From Bacteroidales bacterium UBA6377 (lineage in GTDB: Bacteria > Bacteroidota > Bacteroidia > Bacteroidales > UBA932): 64,000 bases of DNA. The translations under genes were made by a program, and so were the position numbers. The first letter of the stretch is position 1; each line of letters starts with the position of its first letter. Positions 10,901 to 18,787 of the stretch are shown here, one piece after another. The DNA lies in NCBI GenBank assembly GCA_002438805.1, contig DJQV01000023.1, positions 97,801 to 161,800 of the forward strand, given 5' to 3'. The notes beneath the pieces are model-generated. The model made no database searches, had not been told where the DNA came from, and was given only the letters and a program-made list of their open reading frames with translations.

Positions 10901-10996
10901 TGTGCAGATGCTCGTCACCAGAGTGAATGAGAGCTGCCAAAGGCAGGCGAGAATGAGGCAGATAGCCACAAATCTGATAGCACCTTTACTTTGCAT
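7928..10996 (-). CDS. secDF: Protein translocase subunits SecD and SecF fused
   Basis: A 1022-residue inner-membrane protein that uses the proton gradient to pull secreted proteins through SecYEG. The N-terminal half is SecD: a membrane helix (about 7-27), the LDLKGGMNVML motif, a large periplasmic domain with extra acidic insertions, then a helix bundle containing GMAVDANVIIYERI. The C-terminal half is SecF, with the TYGVDFTGGRTYVVRF motif and a second bundle containing YAINDNVVIFDRIREN. The fusion is typical of Bacteroidota. The start at 10996 (MQSKGAIRF) gives a proper first membrane helix; the frame stays open further upstream, but that part runs through the promoter spacer and the divergent nfeD gene. 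A terminator follows. Confidence 0.97.
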   Translation of the reverse strand: MQSKGAIRFVAICLILACLWQLSFTLVTSICTKKADAAADKAVAEMQKSAAFAEVPDVDKAYYLDSIRKIEARRYTDSISTEKIYFGYTFKSVQNQEINLGLDLKGGMNVMLQVQLEDLVKALAGNNPSPEFQKAVALAKERSVNSQMDFISLFAEAWKEVGGGQRLSQIFGTYEMRDRIKPESTDEQVLSVIREESESAVANSFNVLRNRIDRFGVTQPSIQRLGNTGRILVELPGVKEPERVRKLLQGTASLEFWTTYASQEIAPYLEEANSVLAQTLTTEEEEVDDATESAESDDLVAQEIKAQGGEADNADIEAYKKANPLFAVLSPSQFRDNACIGLAAAADTALINQYLRMPEVAALFPAEFRPMWSVKPTSYIQNSNIYELVAIKASSRDGKAPLDGGVVTNARVEYDNSRGGEPGVSMTMNAEGANIWARLTKENIGRQVAIVLDGTVYSYPTVQTEITGGSSSITGHFTIEEATDLANVLNSGKLPAPATIVQEQVVGPSLGAASIHAGLISFVIAFCLVLLYMVLFYKGAGLVADVALLTNVVLLFGTLSAFGAVLTLPGIAGLVLTMGMAVDANVIIYERIKEELKAGKGLGKAVQDGYSNAYSAIIDGQVTTLLTGLVLFFFGSGPIKGFATTLIIGIITSVLTSIFITRLIFDDRINAGKSISFETKLTRNFLKNTKINFLSGKRWSYTISGALIVIAIASMCFKGFTYGVDFTGGRTYVVRFDKPVTAEDVRQATNKVFEAAAAKDDNVSGASVEVKQFGGDSQMKITTSYKFEDESSAVDTEIEGMLYESLKGFYSGDLTLSEFTSTLDNPNGIISSDKVGASIANDIKRNALISIILALIVIFGYIAIRFKGWTWGLGGVVSLAHTSIIVIGFFSLFSGILPFNLDVDQTFIAAILTIIGYAINDNVVIFDRIRENLGLHPNEDFKETVNKSLNATLTRTVNTSVSTLLPMLAIAIFGGESIRGLSVALCLGICIGTYASIMIGTPIMYDATMSARKKAALKSAKK

Positions 10997-11032
10997 AAAT
11001 ATGGTTTTTAAAAAATTATCCGAAATAGTTCG

Positions 11033-11040
11033 CAAAGTTA
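11033..11040 (-). promoter_or_regulatory. -7 promoter element of secDF (TAACTTTG)
   Basis: TAACTTTG on the minus strand matches TAnnTTTG and lies 36 bases before the secDF ATG. A TTTC lies 19 bases upstream as a possible weak -33 element. It is back to back with the nfeD promoter. Confidence 0.6.
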
Positions 11041-11081
11041 GTATTTTTCTCAGAAGAAAGAAACTTTGTGTCAGCTTTTTG

Positions 11082-11089
11082 TATATTTG
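11082..11089 (+). promoter_or_regulatory. -7 promoter element of nfeD-floA (TATATTTG)
   Basis: TATATTTG matches TAnnTTTG, 25 bases before the nfeD ATG. No clear -33 TTTG at 19-21 bases is visible. Confidence 0.6.
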
Positions 11090-11114
11090 CAGAACAACAA
11101 AAAACCTGAATTGT

Positions 11115-11585
11115 ATGTGGTGGATAACGGCATCACTGATCTTTGCGGGCATACTTTTCATGCTCGTCGAACTGCTCCTTGTGCCGGGAGTAGGCATAGG
11201 TGGAATCCTCAGTCTGACATCGCTCGGCGCGGCATGCTGGTACACATTTGCTTACATCGGCTCCGGCCCGGGCTGGACCGTGCTTGTCCTGGTGCTTGTC
11301 CTGCTTGTCGTCTCCATCTGCACCGCATTGAGGGCCAGGACTTGGAAGAGGTTCGAGCTGAATACCGAGGTAACCTCCAAGGTCAACACCGAATCTTCCT
11401 CCCTGCACCCTTCCGACCGGGGGACGGCACAGACTCGACTCGCCCCCATAGGCACCGGACGCTTTGGGGACGTAGTCTGCGAAGTCAAGAGTTATAACAA
11501 CTCCCTCATCGCGGCAGGGACAGCCTTGGAAATAGTCGCCATAGAGGACAACCAAGTGATTGTAAAACCTTTAACACAACAATAG
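11115..11585 (+). CDS. nfeD: NfeD-family membrane protein, short form
   Basis: A 156-residue membrane protein that probably partners the flotillin encoded next to it. Two or three hydrophobic segments occupy about residues 3-70 (MWWITASLIFAG, then LLVPGVGIGG, then a very hydrophobic VLVLVLLVV run). The C-terminal 80 residues are soluble and look like the OB-fold NfeD domain (GDVVCEVKSYNNSLIAAGT). It lacks the ClpP-like protease domain of long NfeD proteins. I chose the ATG at 11115, which gives the standard N-terminus and lies behind the promoter; the same frame is open further upstream across secDF on the other strand. The stop TAG is directly followed by the floA ATG with no spacer. Confidence 0.9.
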   Translation: MWWITASLIFAGILFMLVELLLVPGVGIGGILSLTSLGAACWYTFAYIGSGPGWTVLVLVLVLLVVSICTALRARTWKRFELNTEVTSKVNTESSSLHPSDRGTAQTRLAPIGTGRFGDVVCEVKSYNNSLIAAGTALEIVAIEDNQVIVKPLTQQ

Positions 11586-12530
11586 ATGAATCCTATCCTT
11601 CTTGCGGCCATCGTCATCGTGTCGCTCATCATAGTGCTGTGGTTCTTCCCGGTGGCACTGTGGTTCCAAGCCGTCCTATCGGGCGTGTACGTCTCACTCA
11701 TGCAGCTGGTGCTCATGCGCTGGAGAGGTGTCAACCCGCATACCATCGTGATGGCCATGATCACCGGCACCAAAGCCGGCCTCACGCTTAAAGTCAATGA
11801 ACTTGAAGCCCACTACCTCGCCAAAGGCAACGTACCCAAAGTGGTAATGGCCCTGATCTCAGCCAACAAGGCCAACATCGCCCTGGATTTCAAGATGGCG
11901 TCAGCCATCGACCTCGCAGGCCGTGATGTGCTGGAGGCGGTGCAGATGTCCGTCAATCCCAAAGTCATCAACACCCCGCCTGTGACGGCAGTCGCCAAGG
12001 ACGGGATCCAGCTCATAGCCAAGGCCCGCGTGACAGTGCGCGCCAACATCAAGCAGCTCGTCGGCGGCGCGGGTGAGGAGACCATCCTCGCCAGGGTCGG
12101 AGAAGGCATCGTGAGCAGCATCGGCTCTTCCGAATCCCACAAGTCAGTCCTTGAGAACCCGGACAGCATCTCCAAACTCGTGCTCAACAAGGGCCTCGAT
12201 GCCGGCACGGCCTACGAGATCCTCTCCATCGACATCGCAGACATAGATGTGGGCAAGAACATCGGAGCAGTGCTGCAAATGGATCAGGCAGATGCGGACA
12301 AAAACATCGCACAGGCGCGCGCAGAGGAGCGCAGGGCAATGGCGGTAGCCCTAGAGCAGGAGATGAAAGCCAAGGCCCAGGAGGCACGCGCCAAGGTAAT
12401 AGAGGCAGAATCAGAAGTGCCGCTGGCCATGGCAGAAGCTTTCCGCAACGGCAACCTCGGCATCATGGACTACTACCGCATGAAGAACATCCAGGCGGAC
12501 ACCGACATGCGCGAGACCATCGCGAAATAA
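11586..12530 (+). CDS. floA: Flotillin-like protein FloA
   Basis: A 314-residue membrane scaffold protein thought to organise functional membrane microdomains. An N-terminal hydrophobic hairpin (about 4-45) anchors it. The PHB/SPFH-like domain follows (DVLEAVQMSVNPKVINTPP, then AKARVTVRANIKQLVGGAGE), and a long alanine- and glutamate-rich helix (about 235-290, ARAEERRAMAVALEQEMKAKAQ) forms the coiled coil typical of the family. Length and motif order match FloA of Bacillus (about 330). It starts on the base after the nfeD stop, so the two are co-translated. A strong terminator lies 20 bases downstream. Confidence 0.95.
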   Translation: MNPILLAAIVIVSLIIVLWFFPVALWFQAVLSGVYVSLMQLVLMRWRGVNPHTIVMAMITGTKAGLTLKVNELEAHYLAKGNVPKVVMALISANKANIALDFKMASAIDLAGRDVLEAVQMSVNPKVINTPPVTAVAKDGIQLIAKARVTVRANIKQLVGGAGEETILARVGEGIVSSIGSSESHKSVLENPDSISKLVLNKGLDAGTAYEILSIDIADIDVGKNIGAVLQMDQADADKNIAQARAEERRAMAVALEQEMKAKAQEARAKVIEAESEVPLAMAEAFRNGNLGIMDYYRMKNIQADTDMRETIAK

Positions 12531-12550
12531 CGCCGCAATCGCATACCGAA

Positions 12551-12591
12551 AAGAAGCCGGCAGGAAATGATTTCCTGCCGGCTTCTTTTTT
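12551..12591 (+). terminator. Strong Rho-independent terminator after floA
   Basis: A perfect 17-bp inverted repeat (12551-12567 with 12571-12587) around a three-base TGA loop, followed by a run of six T. It sits between the convergent floA and ppiD genes. The A-rich left arm may also let it work for the minus strand. Confidence 0.93.
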
Positions 12592-12603
12592 CCTGATTAT
12601 CAA

Positions 12604-14685
12604 TTAATAGAACCTCTCGCGGTTGTCCCTTACATTGTCGTACTCAGACATCACAGACATGATCATCTGTGAGAGATACTGACTTCTCTGAGCATTGAGG
12701 TTCTTGGCGTCCTCCTCGGTATAGAAGCTGCCCGTCTGACGGTTTGCAACACTCACCACATAAACTCCCATGGAACCCGGAACTGGGCCGTATACTGCAC
12801 CGTCTTTGGCCACTGAAGCGGCGCCAAGGACTGCCGGATCCACGTTGGTGGAGGAGAAAGACAGCCCCTCGTTATGGTCTACGGTAACCCCGAGAGCTTC
12901 GGCCACAGCATCGATACTTGTCAGGCCCTTTATCTTTTCTGATACCTCTGCAAGTTTCTTGGCCTGGGCCTTCTCTGCATAGAGTTTCTCGCTGATCATA
13001 GGAGCCACCTGCTTCACCGGCGCATAGCCTTCCTTATAGACCTCCTTGACGGCGGTGATGAAGAAGAAGCTGTTGTTGACAGTGATGATATTGGAAGCCT
13101 TGCCGGCCTTGTTGTCGAATACCCAGCGGGTAACCTCCTTTGCCTGATCCACCGCCCCGTATGAAGAAGTGGCTTCGGTCACGTTGAGTGAATGGGAATA
13201 AACCTTTGTGGAATCCACTGCCTTCCTGTACCCTTCATAAGTACCGTTTGTAAGCGTTGCGAAAGTATTGGCTTCAGCATAATACTTGTTGAAAGTCTCC
13301 TTGCTCGCAAGGGCTGTCTTCTCGAGGATAGCCACCTGCTTCTTGGCTACCGGCTTTGTCTTCTGTGAGACGAGAACGACATGGGTGCCATACTGTGTGG
13401 TGAGAACGAAAGGCTTGCCCACCTGCGCCTCTATCACGGATTCCATGCCAGGAATCATATACGTCTGGGTCATCCAGCCGATGCTTCCGAGTTCACCGTC
13501 AGCGGCAGAACCCTTGTCTTCAGAGTAAAGGGAAGCGAGGTTGGAGAAGTTCGCGCCGCCCTTGCCGAGAACATTCACAAGACTGTCTGCAGTGTGCTTC
13601 GCATCTGCACCGACGAGAAGGATATGCTTCACATATACCGAATCAGGCAGCATCTTGCTGTCCATCTCACGTGCCGCATAGAAACTGTCTCCGGATTTTA
13701 CTATCTGTGTGACCTTGTCTCCTGAAAATATCTGTGAGTTGAGCTCGCTGTTGACAGTATTGAGCTCTCCTGCCTTATACCAGTATGTGGAAAGTTGACG
13801 CTCGGAGTTCTTCAGGAGGAAAGTCTTCATGTTGTCGGTAGTTTTGAACTCCTCGTATGCCTTGTCCATCTCCTCGCTTGTCTTCGCTATGTCTTCAGCC
13901 GAAGGAACCACCTCAAAGACTACATACTCAATATCCCTGCTTGCATTCTGCTTGAAGAAATTCTTGTGTTCGCCGTAGTACTTGCGGATCTCATCCGAAC
14001 TTACGGTGATAGTGGAATCCTTTGTCATAGGATAGTAGGCCAGACACCAGTCCACGTCAGCGGTGGTATTGCCGTCTGCGACGTCCTGCTTGAGCTGGAG
14101 GGCGTTTTCTATGTCGCTGGCATTGAAGAGGGCACCATACTTCAGATAGTACTGCTGGTTGTAGACAGTGTTCTGGAGGTAGTTCCAGTAGGTGCGGAGC
14201 TGGCCTGACTGGTCGCTGTTGACATTGTCTATGAATGCTTTGAGCATATCTGAAGAGAAGTTGCCGGACTCGTCAAGGAAGACAGGATTCTGGGCCATGA
14301 CAGGGGAGAGGGTCTCTCCAGAGACAAGGGAAACCATCTCGTCCTCACCCACGCAAAGACCGGCAGCCTTGGCGTTCTTGACGAACATGTACTTGTCAAG
14401 CAGACCCTGCCATGCCGCATTCCTTATCTGACGCTGTGTCTGCTCACTCTGTGAGGATGAACCGGAAAGCATCTCATTGATCACCGTGTATTTGTCAACA
14501 TCCTCCTGGAAATCATTGTATGAAATGTTCTTGCCCGCAATCTCGCCGACATCATATTTGGATGACATCGAGTTCAATGCAGACTCCAAAGTGCCAGGGT
14601 CGATAATAAATGAGAGAAGGGCCAGCGCGATGATGATCGAGATCACGAGGCCAAACTTAACGCGTATTTTTTCAAGTACCGCCAT
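12604..14685 (-). CDS. ppiD: PpiD/SurA-type periplasmic peptidyl-prolyl isomerase
   Basis: A 693-residue membrane-anchored folding factor for exported proteins. One transmembrane helix lies near the start (about 12-28, FGLVISIIIALALLSFII), followed by a SurA-like N-terminal chaperone domain (about 40-250, with GEIAGKNISYNDFQ). A parvulin-type rotamase domain lies about 345-445, with the usual start VYVKHILL and the core GSIGWMTQ and YGTHVVLV. The C-terminal region contains a second, more divergent chaperone segment. Length is in the range of PpiD homologues in Bacteroidota (about 700). It is the last gene of the minus-strand envelope cluster beginning at coaX, 44 bases after lptC. I saw no TAnnTTTG element directly upstream. 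Confidence 0.92.
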   Translation of the reverse strand: MAVLEKIRVKFGLVISIIIALALLSFIIDPGTLESALNSMSSKYDVGEIAGKNISYNDFQEDVDKYTVINEMLSGSSSQSEQTQRQIRNAAWQGLLDKYMFVKNAKAAGLCVGEDEMVSLVSGETLSPVMAQNPVFLDESGNFSSDMLKAFIDNVNSDQSGQLRTYWNYLQNTVYNQQYYLKYGALFNASDIENALQLKQDVADGNTTADVDWCLAYYPMTKDSTITVSSDEIRKYYGEHKNFFKQNASRDIEYVVFEVVPSAEDIAKTSEEMDKAYEEFKTTDNMKTFLLKNSERQLSTYWYKAGELNTVNSELNSQIFSGDKVTQIVKSGDSFYAAREMDSKMLPDSVYVKHILLVGADAKHTADSLVNVLGKGGANFSNLASLYSEDKGSAADGELGSIGWMTQTYMIPGMESVIEAQVGKPFVLTTQYGTHVVLVSQKTKPVAKKQVAILEKTALASKETFNKYYAEANTFATLTNGTYEGYRKAVDSTKVYSHSLNVTEATSSYGAVDQAKEVTRWVFDNKAGKASNIITVNNSFFFITAVKEVYKEGYAPVKQVAPMISEKLYAEKAQAKKLAEVSEKIKGLTSIDAVAEALGVTVDHNEGLSFSSTNVDPAVLGAASVAKDGAVYGPVPGSMGVYVVSVANRQTGSFYTEEDAKNLNAQRSQYLSQMIMSVMSEYDNVRDNRERFY

Positions 14686-14729
14686 TTTATTTTAATTTTT
14701 GAATATTCACGATAGGGCTGCGAATTTAA

Positions 14730-15359
14730 CTATTTTTTTGGAAACGGGCCAATAAAATTCACAGAATCAATAATAACCGCCGCCGTATCCCTGACAGTCA
14801 CCACATAGCCGTCGAACGGGCTGTCCAGCTTTGCATTGCGCATCCGGTCATCTGAACGCATGCCATAGCCCTGTGCGAACATGTCGCGGGAATACATCTT
14901 GACATAGCAGTCGGTATATATCTCCTTTTTGCTGCTGTCCCAGAAGATGGTGTCTGTCTCCATAGTCTCCTGCTTAAGGACGTTGTGCAGAATGACATTG
15001 CCGTACGCTTTCCATATTTCATCGCCCGACGAAGGCACCGTATGCTCGGCCTCGTCGGCCACAATGACAGATTCCAGAAGCCCTTCTTCATTGTACCCGA
15101 ACACAGAGACGCCTTCAGGGAACAGATCCCTCTTTTCTCCTTCCAGACTGTACCTCTCTAGCAACCCGGTCTCCATCCTCATCTCAATCTTCCCGTTCTT
15201 GCTCTGTACGGCGAACACATTTTCCACAGTCTGCACAGGAGCTGAACCCAAATCAATCTTCTCGGCCTCGGCTATCCCTTTGCTGCAGGAAACGAAATTA
15301 CTGGCAACCGCGATTGTGGCTGCCAGTAATCCTTTGATCCTGTTTTTCGAATCTCTCAA
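14730..15359 (-). CDS. lptC: LptC-like lipopolysaccharide export lipoprotein
   Basis: A 209-residue protein of the LptC family, which links the inner-membrane LptBFG exporter to the periplasmic bridge. A short hydrophobic N-terminus ends in SCSK, a possible lipobox cysteine (VSC). The rest is a beta-jellyroll with the LptC pattern: pairs of strands such as GKIEMRMETGLLERY and AYGNVILHNVLKQETMETDTIFWD, then TDCYVKMY. The only plausible start is TTG at 15359. The stop of the upstream TPR gene lies in the same frame two codons before it (TAG GAC TTG), so no ATG start is available. No lptA or lptB is in the window. Confidence 0.85.
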   Translation of the reverse strand: MRDSKNRIKGLLAATIAVASNFVSCSKGIAEAEKIDLGSAPVQTVENVFAVQSKNGKIEMRMETGLLERYSLEGEKRDLFPEGVSVFGYNEEGLLESVIVADEAEHTVPSSGDEIWKAYGNVILHNVLKQETMETDTIFWDSSKKEIYTDCYVKMYSRDMFAQGYGMRSDDRMRNAKLDSPFDGYVVTVRDTAAVIIDSVNFIGPFPKK

Positions 15360-15362
15360 GTC

Positions 15363-16691
15363 CTACTTGGATGTGCGGACTGTGGTCGTTGCGCGCATTC
15401 CTCCGCAGACTACGGTGTATGACTGTCCGTTGGTGATATCGTACATGAACGCCTCGGCAGCCTGAGGGAAGTAAGAGCTGTACTGTCTGATGTGCTCGTT
15501 GGCGCTGTCAGCGAGCGTAGGATCAGCATTCTTGGCCTTGTTCATATAGTCACAAGCTACCCAGAAAGGAGCACGGCTTGAGATTTCATCCCCACCACAA
15601 CGTGTTGAAGCCCATACGGTTCCAATAAGGAAATAAGCTTTTCCGGCAAGTTCCTGGGAATTCTCCGCAACCTGTGTCGCATACTCTACAGCCTTGGCGT
15701 TTAGACCGCTCTTGAAGCAGAATGTGGCAAGCTCGTATTTCCACTCTGTGTCAGTGTTGGCATCAGACTCTTCACTTGCGATAGCTTCTTCCATATAGGT
15801 GATGGCCTCATCGGTGTCACCCTTGGCAGAATGCAGTTTGAAGAGGTAATATGCTGAGTTGGCAGAAGGCTTGAGCTTATTCATAGTGGTCACAGCCCTG
15901 AGGAAGAGATCGTTGTCTGTGCAGTCCTCGGCTATGCTCATGGTCCTTACGATGCTTGTGGCAAGTTCGAGGTTGTCAGGTTCCGCATCCATTCGAGGCG
16001 TGTATATGGCCAGAAGATGCTCACAGCTTGCCACCTTGCTGGAGGCGAAGAGGTTGCCCATGTCTGTCTTGACATTGCCGTTCTGCTCTTTTTCGATATC
16101 GTTCCTTACAGGGGCCTTGTCGATGAAGTCGTTGTTCCTCTGATAAAGGTTGATTACAGTCTCGGCATCAAGGGTCCCGGCCTGGAAGAGCTCTATGGCC
16201 GCCTGGAGGTCAAAAAGGAATATGGACACTTTTGTCTGCTCCTTGTTGTTGGCTATGATTCCCTCGTAGCCGTCATACAACTTCTGCGGGTCAGAAGTCA
16301 AGTACTTTGACATGTCAAGCCCCTTGTTATTGAGAGCTGTCACCGCATACTTAGGGTAATATTTGGCTCTGGTGTCGTGCAGAGTCAGCAGAGAATCCAC
16401 AAGCGCATCTTTGTATGCCGCATTCGAGGCATTCTTGGCGATCAGTCTACGAAGCAGGGATGTACCGTCGATAAGCATGTTCTGGCTGGCGGTGGCAGGG
16501 CAGATCGCATAGGCCTTTCTCCAGTTCGGGAGAGCCTCGTCATAAGCTTTCTGCTTGTAGTACTCTTTGTAATAGGACATATACTTGATACATTCAGCAC
16601 TGTCCGCACCCCATTTTCCCTGGGCAAAAACATCTGTGCCGCTCAATGCCAGAGCAGCACAAGACAGGATTGCAAGTGTTATTCTTTTCAT
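15363..16691 (-). CDS. Exported tetratricopeptide-repeat protein
   Basis: A 442-residue exported protein of unknown precise role. A clear signal peptide (MKRITLAILSCAALALSGTDVFAQ region, cleavage near residue 23) is followed by helical repeats with the TPR rhythm, for example YYKQKAYDEALPNWRKAY early on and AYYLFKLHSAKGDTDEAITY later. The C-terminus carries a short glycine/cysteine segment and ends RTSK. Proteins of this kind stand between an outer-membrane protein and LptC in several Bacteroidales, which suggests an envelope role; that is inference from context. I chose ATG 16691 because upstream in-frame codons overlap the previous gene and would bury the signal peptide. The stop is in frame with lptC. 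Confidence 0.82.
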   Translation of the reverse strand: MKRITLAILSCAALALSGTDVFAQGKWGADSAECIKYMSYYKEYYKQKAYDEALPNWRKAYAICPATASQNMLIDGTSLLRRLIAKNASNAAYKDALVDSLLTLHDTRAKYYPKYAVTALNNKGLDMSKYLTSDPQKLYDGYEGIIANNKEQTKVSIFLFDLQAAIELFQAGTLDAETVINLYQRNNDFIDKAPVRNDIEKEQNGNVKTDMGNLFASSKVASCEHLLAIYTPRMDAEPDNLELATSIVRTMSIAEDCTDNDLFLRAVTTMNKLKPSANSAYYLFKLHSAKGDTDEAITYMEEAIASEESDANTDTEWKYELATFCFKSGLNAKAVEYATQVAENSQELAGKAYFLIGTVWASTRCGGDEISSRAPFWVACDYMNKAKNADPTLADSANEHIRQYSSYFPQAAEAFMYDITNGQSYTVVCGGMRATTTVRTSK

Positions 16692-16708
16692 TATTGTTGG
16701 TGTTTGTT

Positions 16709-18016
16709 TTACTCGTATCGCGGTTTTTGGAACCATATGTCAAAAATGTTCACCCCTACAGAGAAGCTGAAATACCTCTCCCTGATCAGACCGTCCGAAA
16801 GAGAGCCCCTCTGGCCGAGATCCACTCCAAGAGTGAGGCCGTTGTACCATCTGTATATCGGGAGAGTGACACCGAGAGTGAGGCCCATGGAAGAAATGGT
16901 CCTGCCGTTGAGCAGGAAGTTCTCCGTCTTGTAATATGCTCCGGCACGGTATGCGACCTTGTTGAAATAGTATCGGATATCATTCCTGTTCGGAACCAGT
17001 TCGAAGCCGAGCCTGAAGGACTCGGAAAGGGAAGTCGCAAAAGGAGAACTTGACGAGAAACCGCTGATGCTCTCTATTCCGGAACTCCTCCAGTCCGCCC
17101 TGCTGTAATCAAAGGCTATCATCCACTTGTCCGCATATCTGAATGAAACTCCAACTCCTATTTCAGAAGCGATGCGTGCGGACTTGGATACCCCCAGAGT
17201 GTCCATCTTGTAGTACAGAGTATCCGAGGCTGCATAACCCACCGAATAACGTGCATCCTCATAATATCCTTTCATCTCCGCCCCGGTAGAGTATGTAGCT
17301 CCGAGGACCAGTCTGGACTTGCTGCCTATCGGCTGCTCATACTGTAGACCGAACTTCCCGCCCACAGCGCTTGCCTGAAGAGATGTGCTTCCTTTTATGC
17401 TGTTGTAGGAGGCGTCCGATATGGATGTGTTGAACGTCTTTGTGAGATTGCCGAAGTATAAATCCATCTCGGCCCCGAGAGAGAGCCTGTCCCAGAAAGT
17501 GATCCCGGCGGCAGTGAAGAGTTTGTAGATGCTTCCGCTTCCAGCTGCGCTATAGGATATATTGCCGGTGTGTCCTATGACTTCAGGGTCTGTATAGTCG
17601 AATGAGTAGCCGAAGCCTGTGTCGCTGTACGGAGATATGCCGAGCATCATTGCCGACGTGCTCCAAAGCGGGAAGGAAATTACACAGTCGTTGATATTGA
17701 AAGTGTTGTTCACAGACTTTATGTCGTTCTGCGCAAAGACCTTGTTGTCCCCGTAAAGGGAGAAGTCTGCCATGAACGCGAGAGAGTCCCTTGCTGTCAC
17801 GGCAGCCGGATTGAGAATGTTGATGAACCTGTTGCTCCTTGTCGCCACTCCGACACCTCCCATCGTCCTGTTGTAGGCAGTGCCCTGACGGCTCAGATCA
17901 CCCACCCCGAATATGGAATAGGGAGAATAACCGCTATAAGCCTGACCGTGCGCCACAATGGAGACGCACAGCAGGAGAACAAGAGCCGATATGCTTTTAA
18001 AAGTTCTTGCTGACAT
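16709..18016 (-). CDS. Outer-membrane beta-barrel protein of unknown function
   Basis: A 435-residue exported protein. A signal peptide ends near AHGQ (about residue 25), and the mature part opens with YSGYSPYSIFGVGD, a motif common in a conserved Bacteroidota outer-membrane family with PorV/FadL-like look. Alternating hydrophobic and polar residues, many glycines and aromatic residues and a C-terminal strand rich in F and W (SFSVGVNIFDIWFQKP) indicate a beta-barrel. It starts 20 bases inside the end of coaX and is followed by the TPR gene. A transport or secretion role is possible, but nothing in the sequence shows a substrate. Confidence 0.82.
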   Translation of the reverse strand: MSARTFKSISALVLLLCVSIVAHGQAYSGYSPYSIFGVGDLSRQGTAYNRTMGGVGVATRSNRFINILNPAAVTARDSLAFMADFSLYGDNKVFAQNDIKSVNNTFNINDCVISFPLWSTSAMMLGISPYSDTGFGYSFDYTDPEVIGHTGNISYSAAGSGSIYKLFTAAGITFWDRLSLGAEMDLYFGNLTKTFNTSISDASYNSIKGSTSLQASAVGGKFGLQYEQPIGSKSRLVLGATYSTGAEMKGYYEDARYSVGYAASDTLYYKMDTLGVSKSARIASEIGVGVSFRYADKWMIAFDYSRADWRSSGIESISGFSSSSPFATSLSESFRLGFELVPNRNDIRYYFNKVAYRAGAYYKTENFLLNGRTISSMGLTLGVTLPIYRWYNGLTLGVDLGQRGSLSDGLIRERYFSFSVGVNIFDIWFQKPRYE

Positions 18017-18722
18017 AATCTTCTGTAATGATAGCCAAGCCCATCAATTCAAGATTGCAGACTACAAAGATGGAGTTTTTCATCTTCTTGGCAAAATAAA
18101 TTGCATCTCCACCTGTAAAAATCACGATATTGTCCTGACGGGATTTGATGTAGCCCTCTATTTCAAACATTATGCCCAAAATCACCCCTGACTCTATGGA
18201 GGATTGCTCGGAACTGCCTTCCGGAGCCACATTTTCCGGAGTATCAACAAGCGGCAGAGCCTTGGAGTAACGGTTGAGCGCCTTGAAACGGGTTCTGCAC
18301 CCTGGAGATATATTGCCGCCAAGATACCTCCCGTCCGAATCCAGGAAATCAACGGTGAGCGTGGTGCCGAAATCAAACACCGTGCACCTTTTTCCTTTGA
18401 AAAGAAACCTAGCCGCAACAAGCCCGGCAGCCCTGTCCGGACTCAGATACTCAGGGAAGTCATATTTGAGAAGATAGTGAGTATGAGCCTTGTCGAGTAT
18501 TATCAGATGCCCGCAGCAGCGGCTCAGGACAGCCTCTTCTTCAGGAACAATACCGTATACGGAAGCTATGGTAAGCACTTCAGGCTTGTCTTTCTCCATC
18601 AGGGAGAGCAGATAGTCGAGCATCTTCTCTCCTTGATAGCGAAAAGTCTTGCCGATTGTGACACCGTCAGACCAGGCAGCTTTAAGAGCTGTATTTCCCG
18701 TTACTACCAGAAGGTTGGCCAT
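17997..18722 (-). CDS. coaX: Type III pantothenate kinase, first phosphate-binding Asp replaced
   Basis: The enzyme phosphorylates pantothenate, the first step of coenzyme A synthesis, in the cytoplasm. At 241 residues it has the family's usual length. Recognisable motifs are GNTALK (9-14), SPDRAAG with the expected catalytic aspartate, DFGTTLTVD, GGNISPGC and the late TGGDA. The first motif is normally D-x-G-N-T; here it reads V7-T-G-N-T, so the conserved aspartate is valine. The rest of the ASKHA fold is intact, so activity is plausible but not assured. A promoter element TAAATTTG lies 18 bases upstream. The gene leads the minus-strand envelope cluster and overlaps the next gene by 20 bases. 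Confidence 0.88.
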   Translation of the reverse strand: MANLLVVTGNTALKAAWSDGVTIGKTFRYQGEKMLDYLLSLMEKDKPEVLTIASVYGIVPEEEAVLSRCCGHLIILDKAHTHYLLKYDFPEYLSPDRAAGLVAARFLFKGKRCTVFDFGTTLTVDFLDSDGRYLGGNISPGCRTRFKALNRYSKALPLVDTPENVAPEGSSEQSSIESGVILGIMFEIEGYIKSRQDNIVIFTGGDAIYFAKKMKNSIFVVCNLELMGLAIITEDYVSKNF

Positions 18723-18740
18723 AGTTCAACACTTAACCTG

Positions 18741-18748
18741 CAAATTTA
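18741..18748 (-). promoter_or_regulatory. -7 promoter element of coaX (TAAATTTG)
   Basis: TAAATTTG on the minus strand matches TAnnTTTG, 18 bases before the coaX ATG and within the 65-base spacer after mfd. No clear -33 box. Confidence 0.6.
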
Positions 18749-18787
18749 GCATTTTTAAGTATTGCATGTACCGGTGTCAAGAAAAAA

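Noticed and set aside
10997..11245. Longer N-terminus for SecDF
   Set aside because: The extra 83 residues run through the promoter spacer and into nfeD, and lack any SecD feature.
15345..15365. Nonsense mutation splitting one TPR-LptC protein
   Set aside because: Each part is complete by itself, with its own signal region and family length, so two genes are more likely.
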